From Hyaloperonospora brassicae (taxonomy: Eukaryota; Oomycota; Peronosporomycetes; Peronosporales; Peronosporaceae), in the NCBI GenBank assembly GCA_947650285.1, contig CANTFL010000393.1, forward strand, positions 1-64,000: 64,000 nt of DNA, read 5' to 3'. The notes below the pieces were generated by a model. That model made no database searches. It had not been told where the DNA came from and was given only the letters and a program-made list of their open reading frames with translations. Positions 45,824-59,700 of the stretch are shown piece by piece (position 1 is the stretch's first letter; each line of letters starts with the position of its first letter). The translations under genes were made by a program, and so were the position numbers.

Positions 45824-48800
45824 GTCTCTGAATTAGCTGTGGTTTACATTTGCAACTTCGTGTTAAGAAGCCTAAACAACGACCTTTAGAACGCAGATGT
45901 AAAGCGAGGATCACTGTCGGATACAATGTTGTCTGGCAAACCGTGGTGGCAAAACAATGAGTCAATGAAGTGCATCGCGGTCTCAGCCGCGGTGATCGTT
46001 GCAAGAACAGGCACCAGATGTGTCATCTTGCTGAATCTATGCGAGAAGACTAACCTACCCGTTCGGACTTGACTATCGGGTGCACGCCCGAATATAAAGT
46101 CTATCTAAACTGAGTACCACGCTTCAGCTGCAATAAGCAAGGGTCGCAGGGGTGCCTGCGACGATGGATATGGATTAACTCAATAAAAAGTTTTGCATGT
46201 GCGTATCTAATTGCGAACACATTTGTACATATGAGGCCAGAAGAAGTCACGTGACACAGCCGCGAAAGTTCTTTCGCGGTCAAGTGAACGCGAACTAGGG
46301 AATTGTGGTTACCGTGGATAATCCGAGCACGTAGATCCAATTTATTTGCAATCACCGTTCGAGGTGCATAGAATTCATCGATTCTGTACAGCAGCAAATC
46401 ACCATCTATACTATATCGCAGGATATGATCACGCGTTGTTGGCGAAAGAGCTCCAAGTGAACTGTCACTAGGAGCGAGCATATAAGCAATGATGTCAGCG
46501 TTATCTGGATCATTTGCGTAAGCCACGACTATTTTATCGAGCAGGAATAAATCGGGTGTGACATGAGTTAAGTTTCATGAAACACACGTCACACTTTGAT
46601 TGTCCTCATCGTCGTCAGCAGTTGCCTGAAGACTCAGCGCCATCCGAGGGTGGTAATATGGACGTCGCGGTCGCGCGTCAGCAAGAATGTTTTGCTTGCC
46701 CGGCTTGTAGTACACGATGAAGTTGTAATGAAAAAGAAAGAGATTCACCGTGCCATTTGCTGAAAAAGGTGTGTATATTAATCGTTGTGCGTAGGGATGC
46801 ATGATCAGTATACATAGCATAGATGTGATTGCTCAGTAGGTTGACGCGAAACTTAATGATTGCGTGGCGCATCGCTAATAGCTCCTTATTGTGGACTTGA
46901 TAGTTCTTCTCCGTCGCGTTCATCTGTAGCGTCTGGCAACTCACGAATCTTTTACGACCCAAATGATCAAACTACATGAGGGCACAATTAATCGCAAAAT
47001 CACTTGCATCACGCACCACGTGAAACGGCTTGTGTTATCAGGAGGTACCAACACGGGTGATGACGCCAGGCTTTTCTTCACTGCGTCAAAGGCAGCTTGA
47101 TGCTCGGGGCGCCACGACCACGTGGCGTCTTTCTTTAAAAGTGACGGCAGAGGCTGTATGGAGCCGACTTAGTCATTGGTATACATATACAAGTAATTAT
47201 AAATACCGAGCCATTGACGTAACTCCTTAGGGTTCTTGGGTATTGGCCAAGAACAGATAGACGAAACATTTCTGGATCGGCTCCAGCCACCGATTTTCCC
47301 GCATAGCAACCCAACACCGGAATCTCCGGTGCACCGAATACGCATTTCTACAACTAATCATACAACTCATTGTCCCGCATGACTTGAAACACCTGCTTTA
47401 GGTGTTAAAGATGAACTTGGACAGCACTGAGCTTGACCTCAGCGCGACTGTGGATAAAAATGTCATCGAAGTAGCTAGAAACAAAGTCTCGAAGCGGTAT
47501 CAACACTTGAGATACCATGCGATTGAAAGTGGCTGGTGCGTTCTTCGATCCTTGTGGCAGCACTAGCCACTACCATAGCATACCACTTGGGGTACTCACC
47601 GCAGTGAGCGGTAAATCACTCTGCCGCATAAAGATCTGGTAGAATCCATCGGTAAGATCGATGGCGCTGAAGATGACGCTGCCTGACATGGAGTTTAGAA
47701 CCATGTGTTTTCTGAGGATATGCGTTTGGGCAGTAATAGTGGCATCGTTTAGCTTGTTAAACGCATGGACTATACGCCAGCCTCTCGTAGCCTTCTTCAC
47801 ATAGAAGGTTGGTCTCGAGTATGGTGAGATACTCTCACGCTCATGGCCCACCTTGCAACGATCTTCAAAGAATGCATCAATAGCCTCGACCTGGTCTCAA
47901 GGTAGCGACCACTGGCGTGTCAAACAATATTTCGATACTGGCACGAGATCAATCTCGTGCCGCACACCACGATTGGCGAAAAATTCAGATGGAATCTTGT
48001 CTGGAAACACGTCTGCCTAATCTCGAGCAATGTCGTAGACAGGGTGACCTGACCCACGCAGAGCCTCTCATAACAGCGATGCAAATCTTTCTTTACCCGC
48101 TGACTTCTGTTCAGTGCTTCGAGGGCGGATATGTGCTCCTCGTTTGCCTCAGGGGTTACCTTATTGGTTTCCAGGCATACCTGTTCCACCGTGCCTCCCT
48201 TGAGGTCGCGTAGAAAATGCTTCCAGGATAGTCCTGGAAGGCTCGTAATCGACGACGAGTTGCGAGGTGGACTCGCGACCTCAATGTATTGCCTCCTTTG
48301 TGGACTCCCGACCACGTACACAATAGCGTGAAGCAAATCCAACGCTGATTTCTCGTAGCTTGCGTCCCCATCGTGCTTCGTGTCCATGCTCGAAGCTGGT
48401 GACCCGCAGTCAGATGTTAAATCTGCACCATCCCCTCTTGACGCTGAATTTCCTCATCCAGGACGTCGAAAGCGCGCGACGAGAGGAGCGTATACTCGTC
48501 CGTCGACGCATGATGCGGGAGTCCCTGCTCGACCGCCACAAACTCGTGTGGGTGCCCCTGATCGACCACGTCTTGCTCATGTGGGAACATCTGTTCGACC
48601 ACAGTGGGCGATGATGAGAAATCCTGTTCGACCATCATGTTCGCACATATGAAATCTTGTCCATCCACGTCACACGCGGTGGCAAGCCCCTGCTTGGCCA
48701 CATCTTGCCCTTGTGAGAGCCTCTTCTCGACCACAATGGGTGCAGGAGGGAACACCTGTTTGACCACTGGTCTCTCGTGCCGAACCTCGATTCGACCGAG

Positions 48801-49415
48801 GCGTCTTCGCGCGGGAGCCTCTTCTCGTCCGCGTCGTCATTACGCGGGAGCCACTACTCGTCTACGTTGAACTCTTCGATGAAAAGCGATAAGACATCGT
48901 CGCTCGTGCAGAGGAATGCGGAACAAGCGGTACCGAGGGGGCCATCGCTCACTCTGTGCACCGCGGGTGTCGTGGATGTACGATTATCTACTGTAACGTT
49001 CGGCCAATCACTTGGAGACACCAAGAGATGGGTGAACACTTCGCTGACGTCGAACTTACTTTGACATATCACTGATCTGGCAAAACAGTCGATCTATGGC
49101 TTATAGCTTGCTAACCATGGCATGCTCAGGATGCAATCGAACGCATAATTCCTATCTAAAACCTAGAAATTGTCGTTACTGCGAAAGCCTTTAAACGTAT
49201 ACGGCAACGACACTTTGCGCCGCGATACGCGGCGTGGTTTCCCGTCAGCGAGCTTGACAACAACTTTGACAGGTCCCTCGTAGATCTGGGTATTTAGTGA
49301 CAGCATTAAAACGCAAGATTCACGGAAGAAATTGTTTGTCGCTCCTGAGTCCAGGAGCGCTCGTAGACGTCACCAGATACCGGCGACAAGTACATTAACA
49401 ATAATCAGGCGTGAA

Positions 49416-50571
49416 TCACCACTCGTGGTGGTGGCATTTGACCGGGCACGCAGCACAGATGGTCTGGGAGGTCGGGATGCCACCGGTGGACCCGGACCTC
49501 ACTCCAAACCAGTAAAGCGCCCTGTACCTACTGGTCTTGGCCGTTTTTGGAATTGCGGGCGGAGCACCTCCCTCATGATGGGTGTCCATCGCTTGCGCCG
49601 ACATCGGAGCTGGAGCGGGGTATTCAGCCGCGCAATGTCCCGGCTTTCGACATCGAAAGCAGATCATCCTACGTCTACTACGGATGTCGCCCTTGTGGGG
49701 CGTAACACGTCGTCTATCATCCGACGACTCAATTGCGTCAATCTTCATAGGTTCCGGTCCCGCTGATCCGACAGCGGTAGCAACTGAAAGCTTGGTATAG
49801 GCCTTGGTGACTCTGAAGTCCTCACGGAGGGCGATAGCGAAAGCCTCCTCTACCGTGGCAGGCACCGCGCGTTCCAGCGATAGGAGAGTTTGCCCTTCAC
49901 GCATGCCATCGACAGACATGTTCACTTGTGTGTACATGTCCATGGTATGCGTGACAATGCACGACGCCAGATTTCGAGCAATCTGCACGTAGTCGCGCAT
50001 GGACACTTTACCCTGTCTCAAGGACATGAACCTTGAACGCGCCAACTTCTCTTCTCGTGGCGGCTCGAAGGCGATTCGAAGGTCACTCTATTTGGCTTCC
50101 AGAGTGGGGAACGCATACTCGTGTACAAATATTTAGCCAAAGCCCACTCCTTGTCTTTCCCGGTGAGACGGAAAAGGAGGAAGTTAAACTTCGCTTGAGA
50201 AGCCTCGTTAAGTCTCGACGAGATAGCGATGTCAACCTTTCGGAACCAACGCGACAGCAAATGGCACCTTTGCCTTTGTCGGAGTAGACGGAGATCTCCA
50301 TCTTCACGATATCATTCCGTGAAGCTCGCTAAGTAGTTAAACCTTGCCGATTGGAATCGGGGAGCTCGCGAGCCATGAAGTCGTGTATGGCGAGACGCTG
50401 TCCATCTGGAGTCGCTGATTGCATCAGTAACGAGGCGAATGCCTCTCTCGATATCGCCGCGAGGCGAAGGGCATCACATTCAACACCATTGAGATGGGGA
50501 TTAGTCGCGTGTTCCAGAATCACGTCCGGAGCGTCAAAATACGACGAATGGCTTATCCCAAACTCGGGCAA
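49416..50571 (-). pseudogene. gag of element 3 (degenerate)
   Basis: Frames 50571-50329, 50260-50018 and 50045-49416 follow the capsid-to-nucleocapsid order (RFMSLRQGKVSMRDYVQIAR, then a zinc knuckle near 49620-49670). The knuckle reads CFRCRKPGHCAAEY: the last Cys of CX2CX4HX4C is Tyr, so it is broken. Confidence 0.75.
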
Positions 50572-50597
50572 GGAAAGGGCTACTAAGTTCTACCAGG

Positions 50598-50921
50598 TGT
50601 AACGGGGCCAGAACAACTTGTACTTAGCTACACTATTTCTAACACTTTGAGGAAGCTCAAAGCCCAAGCCTTAGGTGCTTAGTATGTTTAACTCTGTTTT
50701 ATATCTTGTCTTTTAATCATCCTAAGTACAAATTGGGTTCCTTGGACTCATGGAAACCACTCATTCTACGTGCCTATATCTTAATGGCTAATAATGGTAC
50801 TGAGCCCATTAAACCAGCTAAAAAATACGACGTGTTACTTTCGCTACTTCGGAAGCAGAACCCCTACTTAAGTACATGTAATCTTATTCGAAACTACTTA
50901 TGTCCGGGGTAGTCCGTTTCA
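50598..50921 (-). repeat. 5' LTR of element 3 (type C)
   Basis: On the minus strand TGAAACGGACTACCCCGGAC to GGCCCCGTTACA, directly followed by the PBS-like CCTGGTAG sequence. Pairs with 42327-43194. Confidence 0.75.
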
Positions 50922-53900
50922 ACTCTTCACTACCCAACCCGCTTGCCATATCCAGTGAGCAATAAGACATCGATGTGTCCATGTCCTGTAACAATTCGCT
51001 GATCAATGGCATCGTATATACTATCAACCTTGTCAGCTGATTTACCCGAGGATAATCGATACACAATCGAATGTCCACGCCATTCTTTTGCTGATAACGA
51101 CGATCGGCGAAGCCCATAGCGATAAGGAAGGGTGTATAATCTTAGCTGATAGAAGTCCCATGATAAAATTTGCTAGCTTTTCGCGAACCTTAGGCGCTAC
51201 TTGCCGTAATCTCTGCGCGATCGGTCTCGCTCCACCCACGTCAATATCGCACATCGCCCTCCATGCGGCTGGAGTGAGTGCGTTCCCTTTACCAATTAGA
51301 AGATGCTGGTTGCTCCAGATCAGGTGTCTCAATCGTGCTTGGTGTTCAGTCAGCGGTACTCCTGGATCGCCTACTCGAATTTCGTCAATCGAAATTTTGG
51401 CCGTAGGTATAACAATGTCAGGCAGTACCGCCATGTGTTGATTCACATCCTCGGCTTACAGCTCCCCACTTTCACGACGATAGGTAGTGACGTTCAGTTC
51501 TTTCACGATCCGGTCATTCTCCGGACATGGCTTTTCGTCGATCGTTACATCTGTTGAAGGTCTGGCTTCTTTCTTCAACTGATCGCTTGCTCCGTCGTTT
51601 GTCGTTCGTTCTTAAATCGTATTCACTACCGGCAGGAAACTTGTAGGTCGATGATTTACGTGTCAACCGCAGATCACATCATGCGATAGATCGGTGTCCC
51701 TGTCCGTATCCGTTCCAACGTCTTCCATTGGCCCCCGGGTTCTCGACCTTCTCCTTTCTTCTCGCCGATCGTGATAACGACACGTGGAAGTAGTCCCACA
51801 TGTAGAGCGACCTCCTCACCTCGGGCCGGACAGTCGTTTCATCCATTATTCCCTGTCAGCCGACTTATAACCTTCTTTGGCGTAGGTTAGGGTCTGCGAT
51901 CCACATACGGATCAGCGTATTCGGGCGGCAGTTCTTCCTCTTGAAAGTCGTTGATTCAAACGCTAGAGTATGCCCCTTGTTGTACCGTCGCGATCCAACC
52001 GAGACGTAGCCTGTGTATCGAGGTACCATCTCGGCAGCCATATTCCAGCCTAAAGCCGGTCCGCGATCGAGGGTAACTACGCTATCGCTGAGATTTTTCA
52101 GATGCAAGTACTTGATCCTCCTATCCCAGTGGGTACGGTGGGTACCTATCTTGGAACGCGTCTCACCCATAGCTTGGCGTTAGACTGGACGTTGCCGATC
52201 CTAATTTTCGACAATATACCGACCGGCAGCAACAAGTGCTGTTCTGGGGTTACGTTTGGTTGCATGGGTGATCCGTACAGAGGTCTGCGTCCCGCTAGAT
52301 TAATTCTCACTTTATCCGGCAAAACCAGCGTCCCGTCCGATAAATCCAGACGTACACCTGCGAATACCATGAAATCTACGCCCAAGAACGCTTTTTGAAC
52401 GACTTGATCAACCGAACATATATCAAAGTAGTACATCAGAAATCCATTTAGGATGATAGTGATCTTTGTGCGTCCTGGGTCATGTACGTGTTTTCGCCGA
52501 TCCCCACACACTCCTGTTTTTGACACTCGTCGATGACACATTCCACCTTACGAGCAAAGGCGGTGTCCACGATCGAGATCAAAGCTCCTGAGTCCAGAAG
52601 CATTGTAACCATTTCGTTGTTAATCTTTACAACTCCTTTAGCTTGATTGAACCATTTTCCTGGTGTGTGGTATTTCCGGTATCCCCATGACTCTCCCAGC
52701 GCAAAGACAAATTCCATTTTGGCGGGCGATCGGGCGTACTCATCATGTCTTCTTACACTCAAAATGGACTGCAGACCGTTAAAAAATCACATGTATTATA
52801 TAGATCATTCTGTTTGTCATCGTTTTCCTCGACCAACTACCTCTCCACAAATGCATATACGTAGAGCCTAGACCGCTCGACTCGTACCAGGTTCCAAACT
52901 GGCGAGCGTCCTTATTCAGCATCTTCTCGGCTTGTTCCGGCAACATCCCTGCATGCTTGGTGGGGACCACCCACTTACGGATCATGTTGTATAACTGTAC
53001 CATCGGCCACTTTCCTTCCTCAAGGACGTTTTTGCATACGGAACAAACATATAAGCATTTGTCCGCAGGATGACCCTTACGTCCAAACTTCTGACACGTA
53101 AGTCGCTTCCAACACCCGCAACCGTCATGTATCTACGACCCACAGTGCGTACACACTGATTGAGACTTTTCACGATCGTAGTGGCTCTCTTTTTGACTCA
53201 AGCACTTCGGATGAGTGGGTCTTCCGGATTCGGAGCGCGATCCGCAGCTTTAGTCATGTATAATTTGCGTCAATTCGAGTGGGAGTCGGATCCACAAGAA
53301 TCCATGTCTGATCCAATGCTCTACTTTTCACGTGGATCGCTCCCACAGCCCGCGCTGGTTTGGCTGACTTGAGCCGCCTGTGACGTAACACGATGTCGAA
53401 TATCTCTCGATCCCATATAGGCGTGATCTTCTCGTAATTTCATATTCTCGCATTCTTGCAGCGTTTTCTCCAGATCGTCTGCATCTCCAAGGCATAACAT
53501 CTTATGCATTCTAGCCGGATCGCGATCGTCCAGGGTACCAAAGTGATAAATACATGCTCCTTGCGAGTATGGGGCGATCCATCTCGTATCAGGATCTTCG
53601 CCCGGATCGCGGCTACATTCAGACGGTACAAGTACTCCAATGTAGTCTTGTTCGATCGCTTACGAGCATTGTGTTAGAGTCTTCCAGTTAAAACACTAGT
53701 CTTCCCTTCGTAATTGGCCATGAAGCCCTCCAAAGTGCCTTCCAGGAAATTCTCGTTGATCGACCGAGCTGGTTAGACCAGTCACGCGCCGGTCTCGTAA
53801 GAATGTCGCTGAATACCAGGCACTTCTCTGCATCCGGCTTCTGATCGCGTAGGAATGCCAAATTCCCCTTACTTATCCAAATTCTAGCCCGTTCATCGTT

Positions 53901-55388
53901 CTTTTATCTTCCGAGGATTTCTTTCAGTTCGGCCGTGGCAGAAATTAGTATTCTAAGGTTAGAGAATTTACCACTCTCTGCCGCTCATGCCGTCGCCACC
54001 TGCGGTAACCTCTTGCTTCATGGGTCTCGGCACTCACAATCATGGTCGTTCGATCCACTAAGGCGCGATCTAATCGAATCCATGTCAACTTTTGGCATGT
54101 TGATCTTCGGTTCGGGTTGACGATTAGCCGATCGTCCGGCGTTTATGCGGGCTTGTTCTAGCTCATATTTCTTCATGGCTGCTAAAAATAGGAATTCACT
54201 TGGTCTGACTCAACCATGTTCAAAAAATGAGTTGCCGCTGGCTTTTCCGCTTGCGCCTTTGCCTCATTCACTTCAAACTTCAATTGCAACAGATCCGCGC
54301 CCTTTGGCCCTATCTAAATCCGTGGGAACTCGAACAAATCGTTCAAGTACTCTTCCGATACCGCTGAAGCATATAACGACGATCCAGTGTATTCATTCTT
54401 GCGGAACATGTTGATTTGCGTGAGAACCTGATACATGGTGCCGGTCGGCGGGATGGCTTTTTAGGGTCACGTGTTCCTATGAGCGGACTTAACGTCTTGA
54501 ACAGCGACTGTCCGGCAGCGATCACTCGATCGTGGTTGCACTATAGTAGACTTTGTGGGTTAAACGTTCCGGCCGTGAATCCTGCTCTAATTAGCAATTT
54601 ATTTAGACGACGGAGCGCCTTCAACACGTATGGAGTTGGTTTAGTCACCGATATAGGTCCGCGTACCGATCCGGTCAGGTTTGGCTTGATTGTCTTAAGC
54701 ACTGGATAGCTCGGCAACATCTTCTGTAGCTCCTGAAAATGGTACTTTCTGCTGAGATCGTCGAATCGCCAATCTTAAAACTTTACTTCGCGATCCACTG
54801 ATTTTGAGCCTGAAATTATCCTATCCGTCTTGATCTTGCATCCGGCTGGCTTGTTCTTGCAAACATCTCGATATTGTTTCGCCTCATACAGCTTCTTATG
54901 GTCTTCTGAACATCTTGTCTAGCCCCTCATCATCTCTGATGGTACACCTAATATAAATGAAATTCGTTCGAGGATTCTATTAAGACTTTCATCCTGCATA
55001 TATCGCTGAGCAGTGCGATCCGCGGTCGACCCCGAAGGGGCTTAAGGAGGGAATTGATTGTTTTATATCAGATCGTGCGAACGATCGACCTCTTTTTTCT
55101 TGTCGTCACACCCCCCCAAACGTTTGACGATTCGGGGTTCCTACATCTTTACGCGTCTGCGGCGAACTCTTTGCCGCTGGCGCTTTTATCATAGGTTCAG
55201 TCTTAATCTTGACTTCTTCGATCAGGGACCCACGATTAGTCCTGATTCTCCAGAAGATCCGGGCACGCGCACCATTGTGGTGGCGTGATGATCACAATTG
55301 TATTGTGACCTTGACTCTTTAATGGCGCCCGGACGACCGACAAACGGAGGGTGTACCCCGATTCCGTGCTTTGTGTGTTCTTGCTCAT
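50922..55388 (-). pseudogene. Ty3/gypsy element 4, gag-protease-partial reverse transcriptase, truncated
   Basis: A different Ty3/gypsy family. gag starts at 55388 (ATG, MSKNTQSTESG) and is recognisable at 53640-53321 (MEYLYRLNVAAIRAKILIR, DADDLEKTLQECE). Protease at 52762-52146 with an intact active-site text LLDSGALISIVDTAF. Reverse transcriptase start at 51446-50930 (VGDPGVPLTEHQARLRHLIW, LCIDYPRVNQL, CSLDMASG) is cut off at the LTR of element 3. No continuation is found left of 42327. Many frameshifts. Confidence 0.75.
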
Positions 55389-55945
55389 CTTGTGTACCCG
55401 TCGGTGGGGCGGGTTGCGCTCTTCTTGGTGGACTTGGGCTGAAGCTGAACTTGACCGTCTTAGGGATAGGTGTTGATCGGATGGAAATGCTTCACCCGGT
55501 CAAACGTAGGTGCGTATCGAGTGAAAATTCTTTACCTGATCGCGTGTATACTTTGGCGCTCTTACAGATTCGCCTTCGTCGAAGTGTGATGTTTGATACG
55601 CGAGCCTTCTGACCACTTGATCCGTCTCACGATCTTGAATCTGAACCGTAAGGTTCACTGCGTCCTATCGCAGATGAGGGGGGGGAGAACTGACGTTCCG
55701 CCTGTCCAAACAATCCAAGGGCGAAGTTCGCAGAGACGTGGGTGACTCTCTATTCAACGGGAGGCCAAAGATCCTGCCCGGGTGAAGTCGACGCGTGTCT
55801 TTCGTCGCAAATTCAATTCTGTTTAATGTCAACCAACCAATTCCAAACCCTATGACTATGCCTATCTGATCGCCAGGTCAACAGTTGTGCACCGCCTGTC
55901 TATGTCATTCATTTTTACCTCATGTGGTCCACAGCAGATACTCCG

Positions 55946-56051
55946 TAGTGGATCGCTCCACAGCGGATTGCTCCACAGTGAATCGCCCCACAGTGGATCG
56001 CAGCAACAGTGGATCGCTGTGTAGTGGATCGCGGTACAGTGGATCGCGGTA
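55946..56051 (+). repeat. minisatellite, seven imperfect 15-bp units
   Basis: Units such as TAGTGGATCGCTCCA, CAGCGGATTGCTCCA, CAGTGAATCGCCCCA, CAGTGGATCGCTGTG, TAGTGGATCGCGGTA and CAGTGGATCGCGGTA; one unit has 16 bp. Because 15 is a multiple of three, it stays open in several frames, which explains the repetitive small ORFs here. Confidence 0.9.
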
Positions 56052-56776
56052 TAGATCGACACCAATTATGTTATCCACACCTGTTATGTGATTTACACCA
56101 CCCAGCGGTATCCAGGATGGATGATGGATTAACCTGCGCGACTTGGAAAGTCGTTTCCCATCAATCGGTCGTTTGGTTGTGTTCCTCGTCCCAACAGACC
56201 CATCTTTGTACGCGCTCAACCAATCGAACTGGCTAAGCACTTAAGGTGGATTGCGCGATCCACACTTTCGTCATTCATCCTTCGCACTTCTCCATACAAT
56301 CTCTCGATCTCGAAGCGAGTTCTCTATCTTATTCAATTATCTGATCTCGATCTCGATCCGATCGTTCGATCCCCTTCCGATCTCTCGATTGAGATCTGTT
56401 GTATACAAGCCGGTTGTGGTTCACGCTAAGTTTGCAGAGAAAGCGCACTTGGTGTATGCCTCAAAGGGGAAAAATACGATCGCCTGGAGAGGAAGACGCG
56501 TGGCTTCAAAAGTCGTGATACATATAGGCATAGCGATGGAATACGTAATTTTAAATTTAATTGTTTATCATAAAATATAGTTTATATGCTTCTTAGTACA
56601 TGTGATGGCATCTCTTTAGGGTTAGATCATTTGCCACCCACCCGGCGTCAAAGACATTTGTATCACTAAATCAAGTGATATCCCTGATTGGTTGGCCAAA
56701 GATCAAGGACTCTCGAACAACAATTTAAACTGCGATCGGACGCAGTCAACTAGCAAAGGGAAAAGGGTCCAAGATC
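56052..56776. other. probable LTR/leader region between elements 4 and 5
   Basis: No gene. Elements 4 (minus) and 5 (plus) face away from each other here, so their 5' LTRs should lie in this stretch and just left of it, but I cannot place the borders. The stretch 56280-56400 is rich in TCTCGATC repeats. Confidence 0.4.
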
Positions 56777-59700
56777 GGGAGGCGGGTCAAGTGGTCGGAA
56801 AAGAATTCGCGCGAATCAAGTACAGATATCGGACAAGGCGATAATTCTCGTGGAGGTTAAGTTGACTCATATCGAGCACCTTACAAGTACACCTGCTATC
56901 GTGTGAAGGTTTCCACGCGACGGCAACAACCCCAACCACGATCAAGCTTGGCATTGACTCGACTCCACCTGGAAGAGTGCGGCCCTCCCATAGACGGTTA
57001 CACAAGGTCAGCGAATCATTCAGCACGGAATCGTAGTACCCAACCTGTTAGTCGGTTCTCCAAGCGCCAGTTGAGAGTTTGGATCGACCCTCAAATATCG
57101 ATCGCCACCGAACCACTTCGTGTTCATTCAGAAGATTGAAGAGGCTATATAGACATGTAATGACTATAAGCGGTTGGTCCATCCACACGTTGAATGATAT
57201 ATACCCCATGCCGCTTATTAGCGAGCTGCTCAAGACATAGAAAATCAATGTGGTTTAGATCTCTGGATATGGCTAATGGAAAATTAGTTGTATGAAAGAC
57301 CGAACAGTACATGATGATCTCTGCGTTCATTACCCCTTCATATATTTTCGAGTGGTTAAGATTCTGTCGGGTTTAGGAACGCCCCATACATTTACCAGCG
57401 ACTGATTGATACGCTTTGAATGGGTGCCTAGAGATCGGCGAAAACGTGGACTCGCTCGAAACGGATGATCTTAAGTTAATTGACGCGTTTACTGCAGAAG
57501 AACCAGAGACAGATCGGTCGCCATTCGTTTTGCACAGACGATCTTCACATACGACATATTGATCGTAGCTACAACGTGAACTTGTCTATATGACAAGGTT
57601 TAACGATGTTCATTGGCGAGTAATCGATGTAATTAATCGATTGTCGTGGTTAAACATCTCTGGAAACGGCGTTTGGTAGTTTACTTGATGCCACTATGTT
57701 TCATAAGCTGATTTAAAAGCTCACTCCGGATAATTGACTTCTGAATAATATCTTCCTAACCTACGTCGTTTTGTACTATGTAGTACATATTGGGTTGTTT
57801 GAATATTTACTGCAGATATATCGAAGACTTTGCTATCTATGTATTAGTTCGGTATGAGTTGAGGAGAACCGAGTTATTTATAATCATCAAAAACGGGCAT
57901 CGGATATAACAACAATATTTTAAAAAAAATTAAAGGATCGTGTTCCAGCTGTGGATGAAGAAAAAAGCGCGCGATCCAAAAAAAGGACCCGGTGAGAAAA
58001 GGCTACGATTGTATTTACCATGGTAGAAGACAAGAATGCTATAACTCCGATCCTCAAGAGCCTTTAACATAGATTGTACCCCGGCATTCGTAACATGCAC
58101 AAGCAGGTGCGCGGTGTCAGCATCCACTCTGCAAATATACGATGGTGTGTACAGTCCGGTGATTTTTGTAAGCCGCCCACTCAAGCCTAATGGTTTGAAC
58201 AATACAATATTAGAGAACAAAGTAATAGCTCTACTTATGTTTTTGAAGGTGCTCTAGTTTATATTGGTATCCCAAGAGATTAACGTTCTAAATTGAACCT
58301 TAACCCTTGCTAAAATGGTTTAATCGTTGGACTCAATGAGACGCTGGGGAGATGGGCCGTTTTTTTGTCGGACTGGACTTTGGAAGTTTGAAGATGCGAT
58401 ATTGGAGAGGATTTTATACTCGGTGCACTCGCGGCCAGCCTAACCCCTCGATTTCAGGTGGTCAAGATGCGTATCGAAATCCTACTAAAGAGGCAACCGA
58501 GGATCATTAACTCGATGCCACCGCCTACGGCGGAAGAAGTCGAGAACCGCCTGGTCATCAGTTTCGACTGTTCGGCTCGAATTAAATAAAACCGTTAAGT
58601 GTACATCTCAATCGTGTAAAAGCTTCTGGAATATACATTTACGGATGTGTCAGAAAATGCGTTATACTTATTCTTAAACGCAGCTAAATTGTTGTATATC
58701 GCTCGGGATTCTGTATAATAAACATATAAGTGTACGGATCATCAAATGTGGCAAATTTAACATGGTGATTCGCAAATGCGAGGTTTGATCGGTTGCAAGC
58801 GTCGGGGCTACAGATGCTACGACACAAGGCAATACGAATAAAAATTGTGTGGCCAAATAATGAGTGTAATTAAATGAAAATAGATATGTGATACAAAGCA
58901 CATATGAATAAGCGAGCTTAGCTTTGCAACGGGAGATAGGTATGAGTGTCACCTCTGACTTCGAGTATATAGATTTGCCATTATTAACTCAGTCGAATGA
59001 GCTGACGTTACACCACAAAGCATATTGATTGGTAGAAAAATTCTAGATCTGGGTCACGGATACGCAGACACTACATGAGCACGACGAAGAAGCAGGTGGA
59101 CCAAAGTCTTTGAAAGAGATATTGTACAACAAATACGATTCGGTCACAATACGCATGAGGAAGAGGAGAAAGGATGGATTTCTAACGTAAATGACTATCT
59201 GGTACGTGATGTTATTTAGTTGATCGTAGATGATGCGAAGGCATGTGCTCAGATAGCCTCAGATTATCAAGTGGACGATAATATAGTGCTAGTTTTACCC
59301 CCGATTGTCTTGATCACCTACATATCTCACGGAAATGAGTCGCATTGTGTGTATCTGAAGCATCGCAGCAGGACTTTTAGCATTATCATTTTCTACGAAT
59401 TCGGAAGGTTGCCATAAAAAAATCAAATTGACCTTATAGAGAGTCCGATCCAACTTTCCATTTGAAGGATTATATCGGAGCTTATAACGGTATGTGAGCA
59501 TAAACGGGGGTTGTACGACTGGACAGGGACTACGTTTAATCTCTAAAGGATCCCAAGGACCTATGCGAGCTACGTTGATTTTCGGACTATTAAAATGTAT
59601 CATGTATGGTCTGTGATACTACCATTAAAATGTTAAGTGAAGTTGCTGCAATGGGTGTATCTATTCTCGGGTATGTCATTGTAAAGAGAAACTTATCAAA

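Larger units (their letters stand above)
44060..48387 (-). pseudogene. pol of element 3 (interrupted)
   Basis: Reverse transcriptase region 47851-47430 with AIDLTDGFYQIFMRQSDLPL and an intact FDD catalytic text (SYFDDIFIHS) near 47450-47480. RNase H at 46962-46575 (NATEKNYQVHNKELLAMRHA). Integrase N-terminus at 46526-46101 and core at 46100-45829 (DFIFGRAP, SDSDPRFTSAF), then the solo LTR, then NRVLEGN from 45369 on. The integrase C-terminus lies at about 44870-44560 (RFIGPFRATKATGDAYTLDI) and chromodomain remains at about 44290-44060 (LGFPPKQNT, ELRSSLLRDV). Several stops and frameshifts. Confidence 0.75.
42327..50921 (-). mobile_element. Ty3/gypsy chromovirus element 3 with nested insertions
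   Basis: Minus-strand order: LTR 50598-50921, PBS 50577-50597 (CCTGGTAGAACTTAGTAGCC), gag, protease, reverse transcriptase, RNase H, integrase, chromodomain, LTR 43194-42327. The integrase is interrupted by a solo LTR (45375-45823) and the 3' LTR by mitochondrial DNA. Host bases next to the two outer ends (GGATC and ACTCT) do not match, so the element was not preserved with a clean target duplication. Confidence 0.8.
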
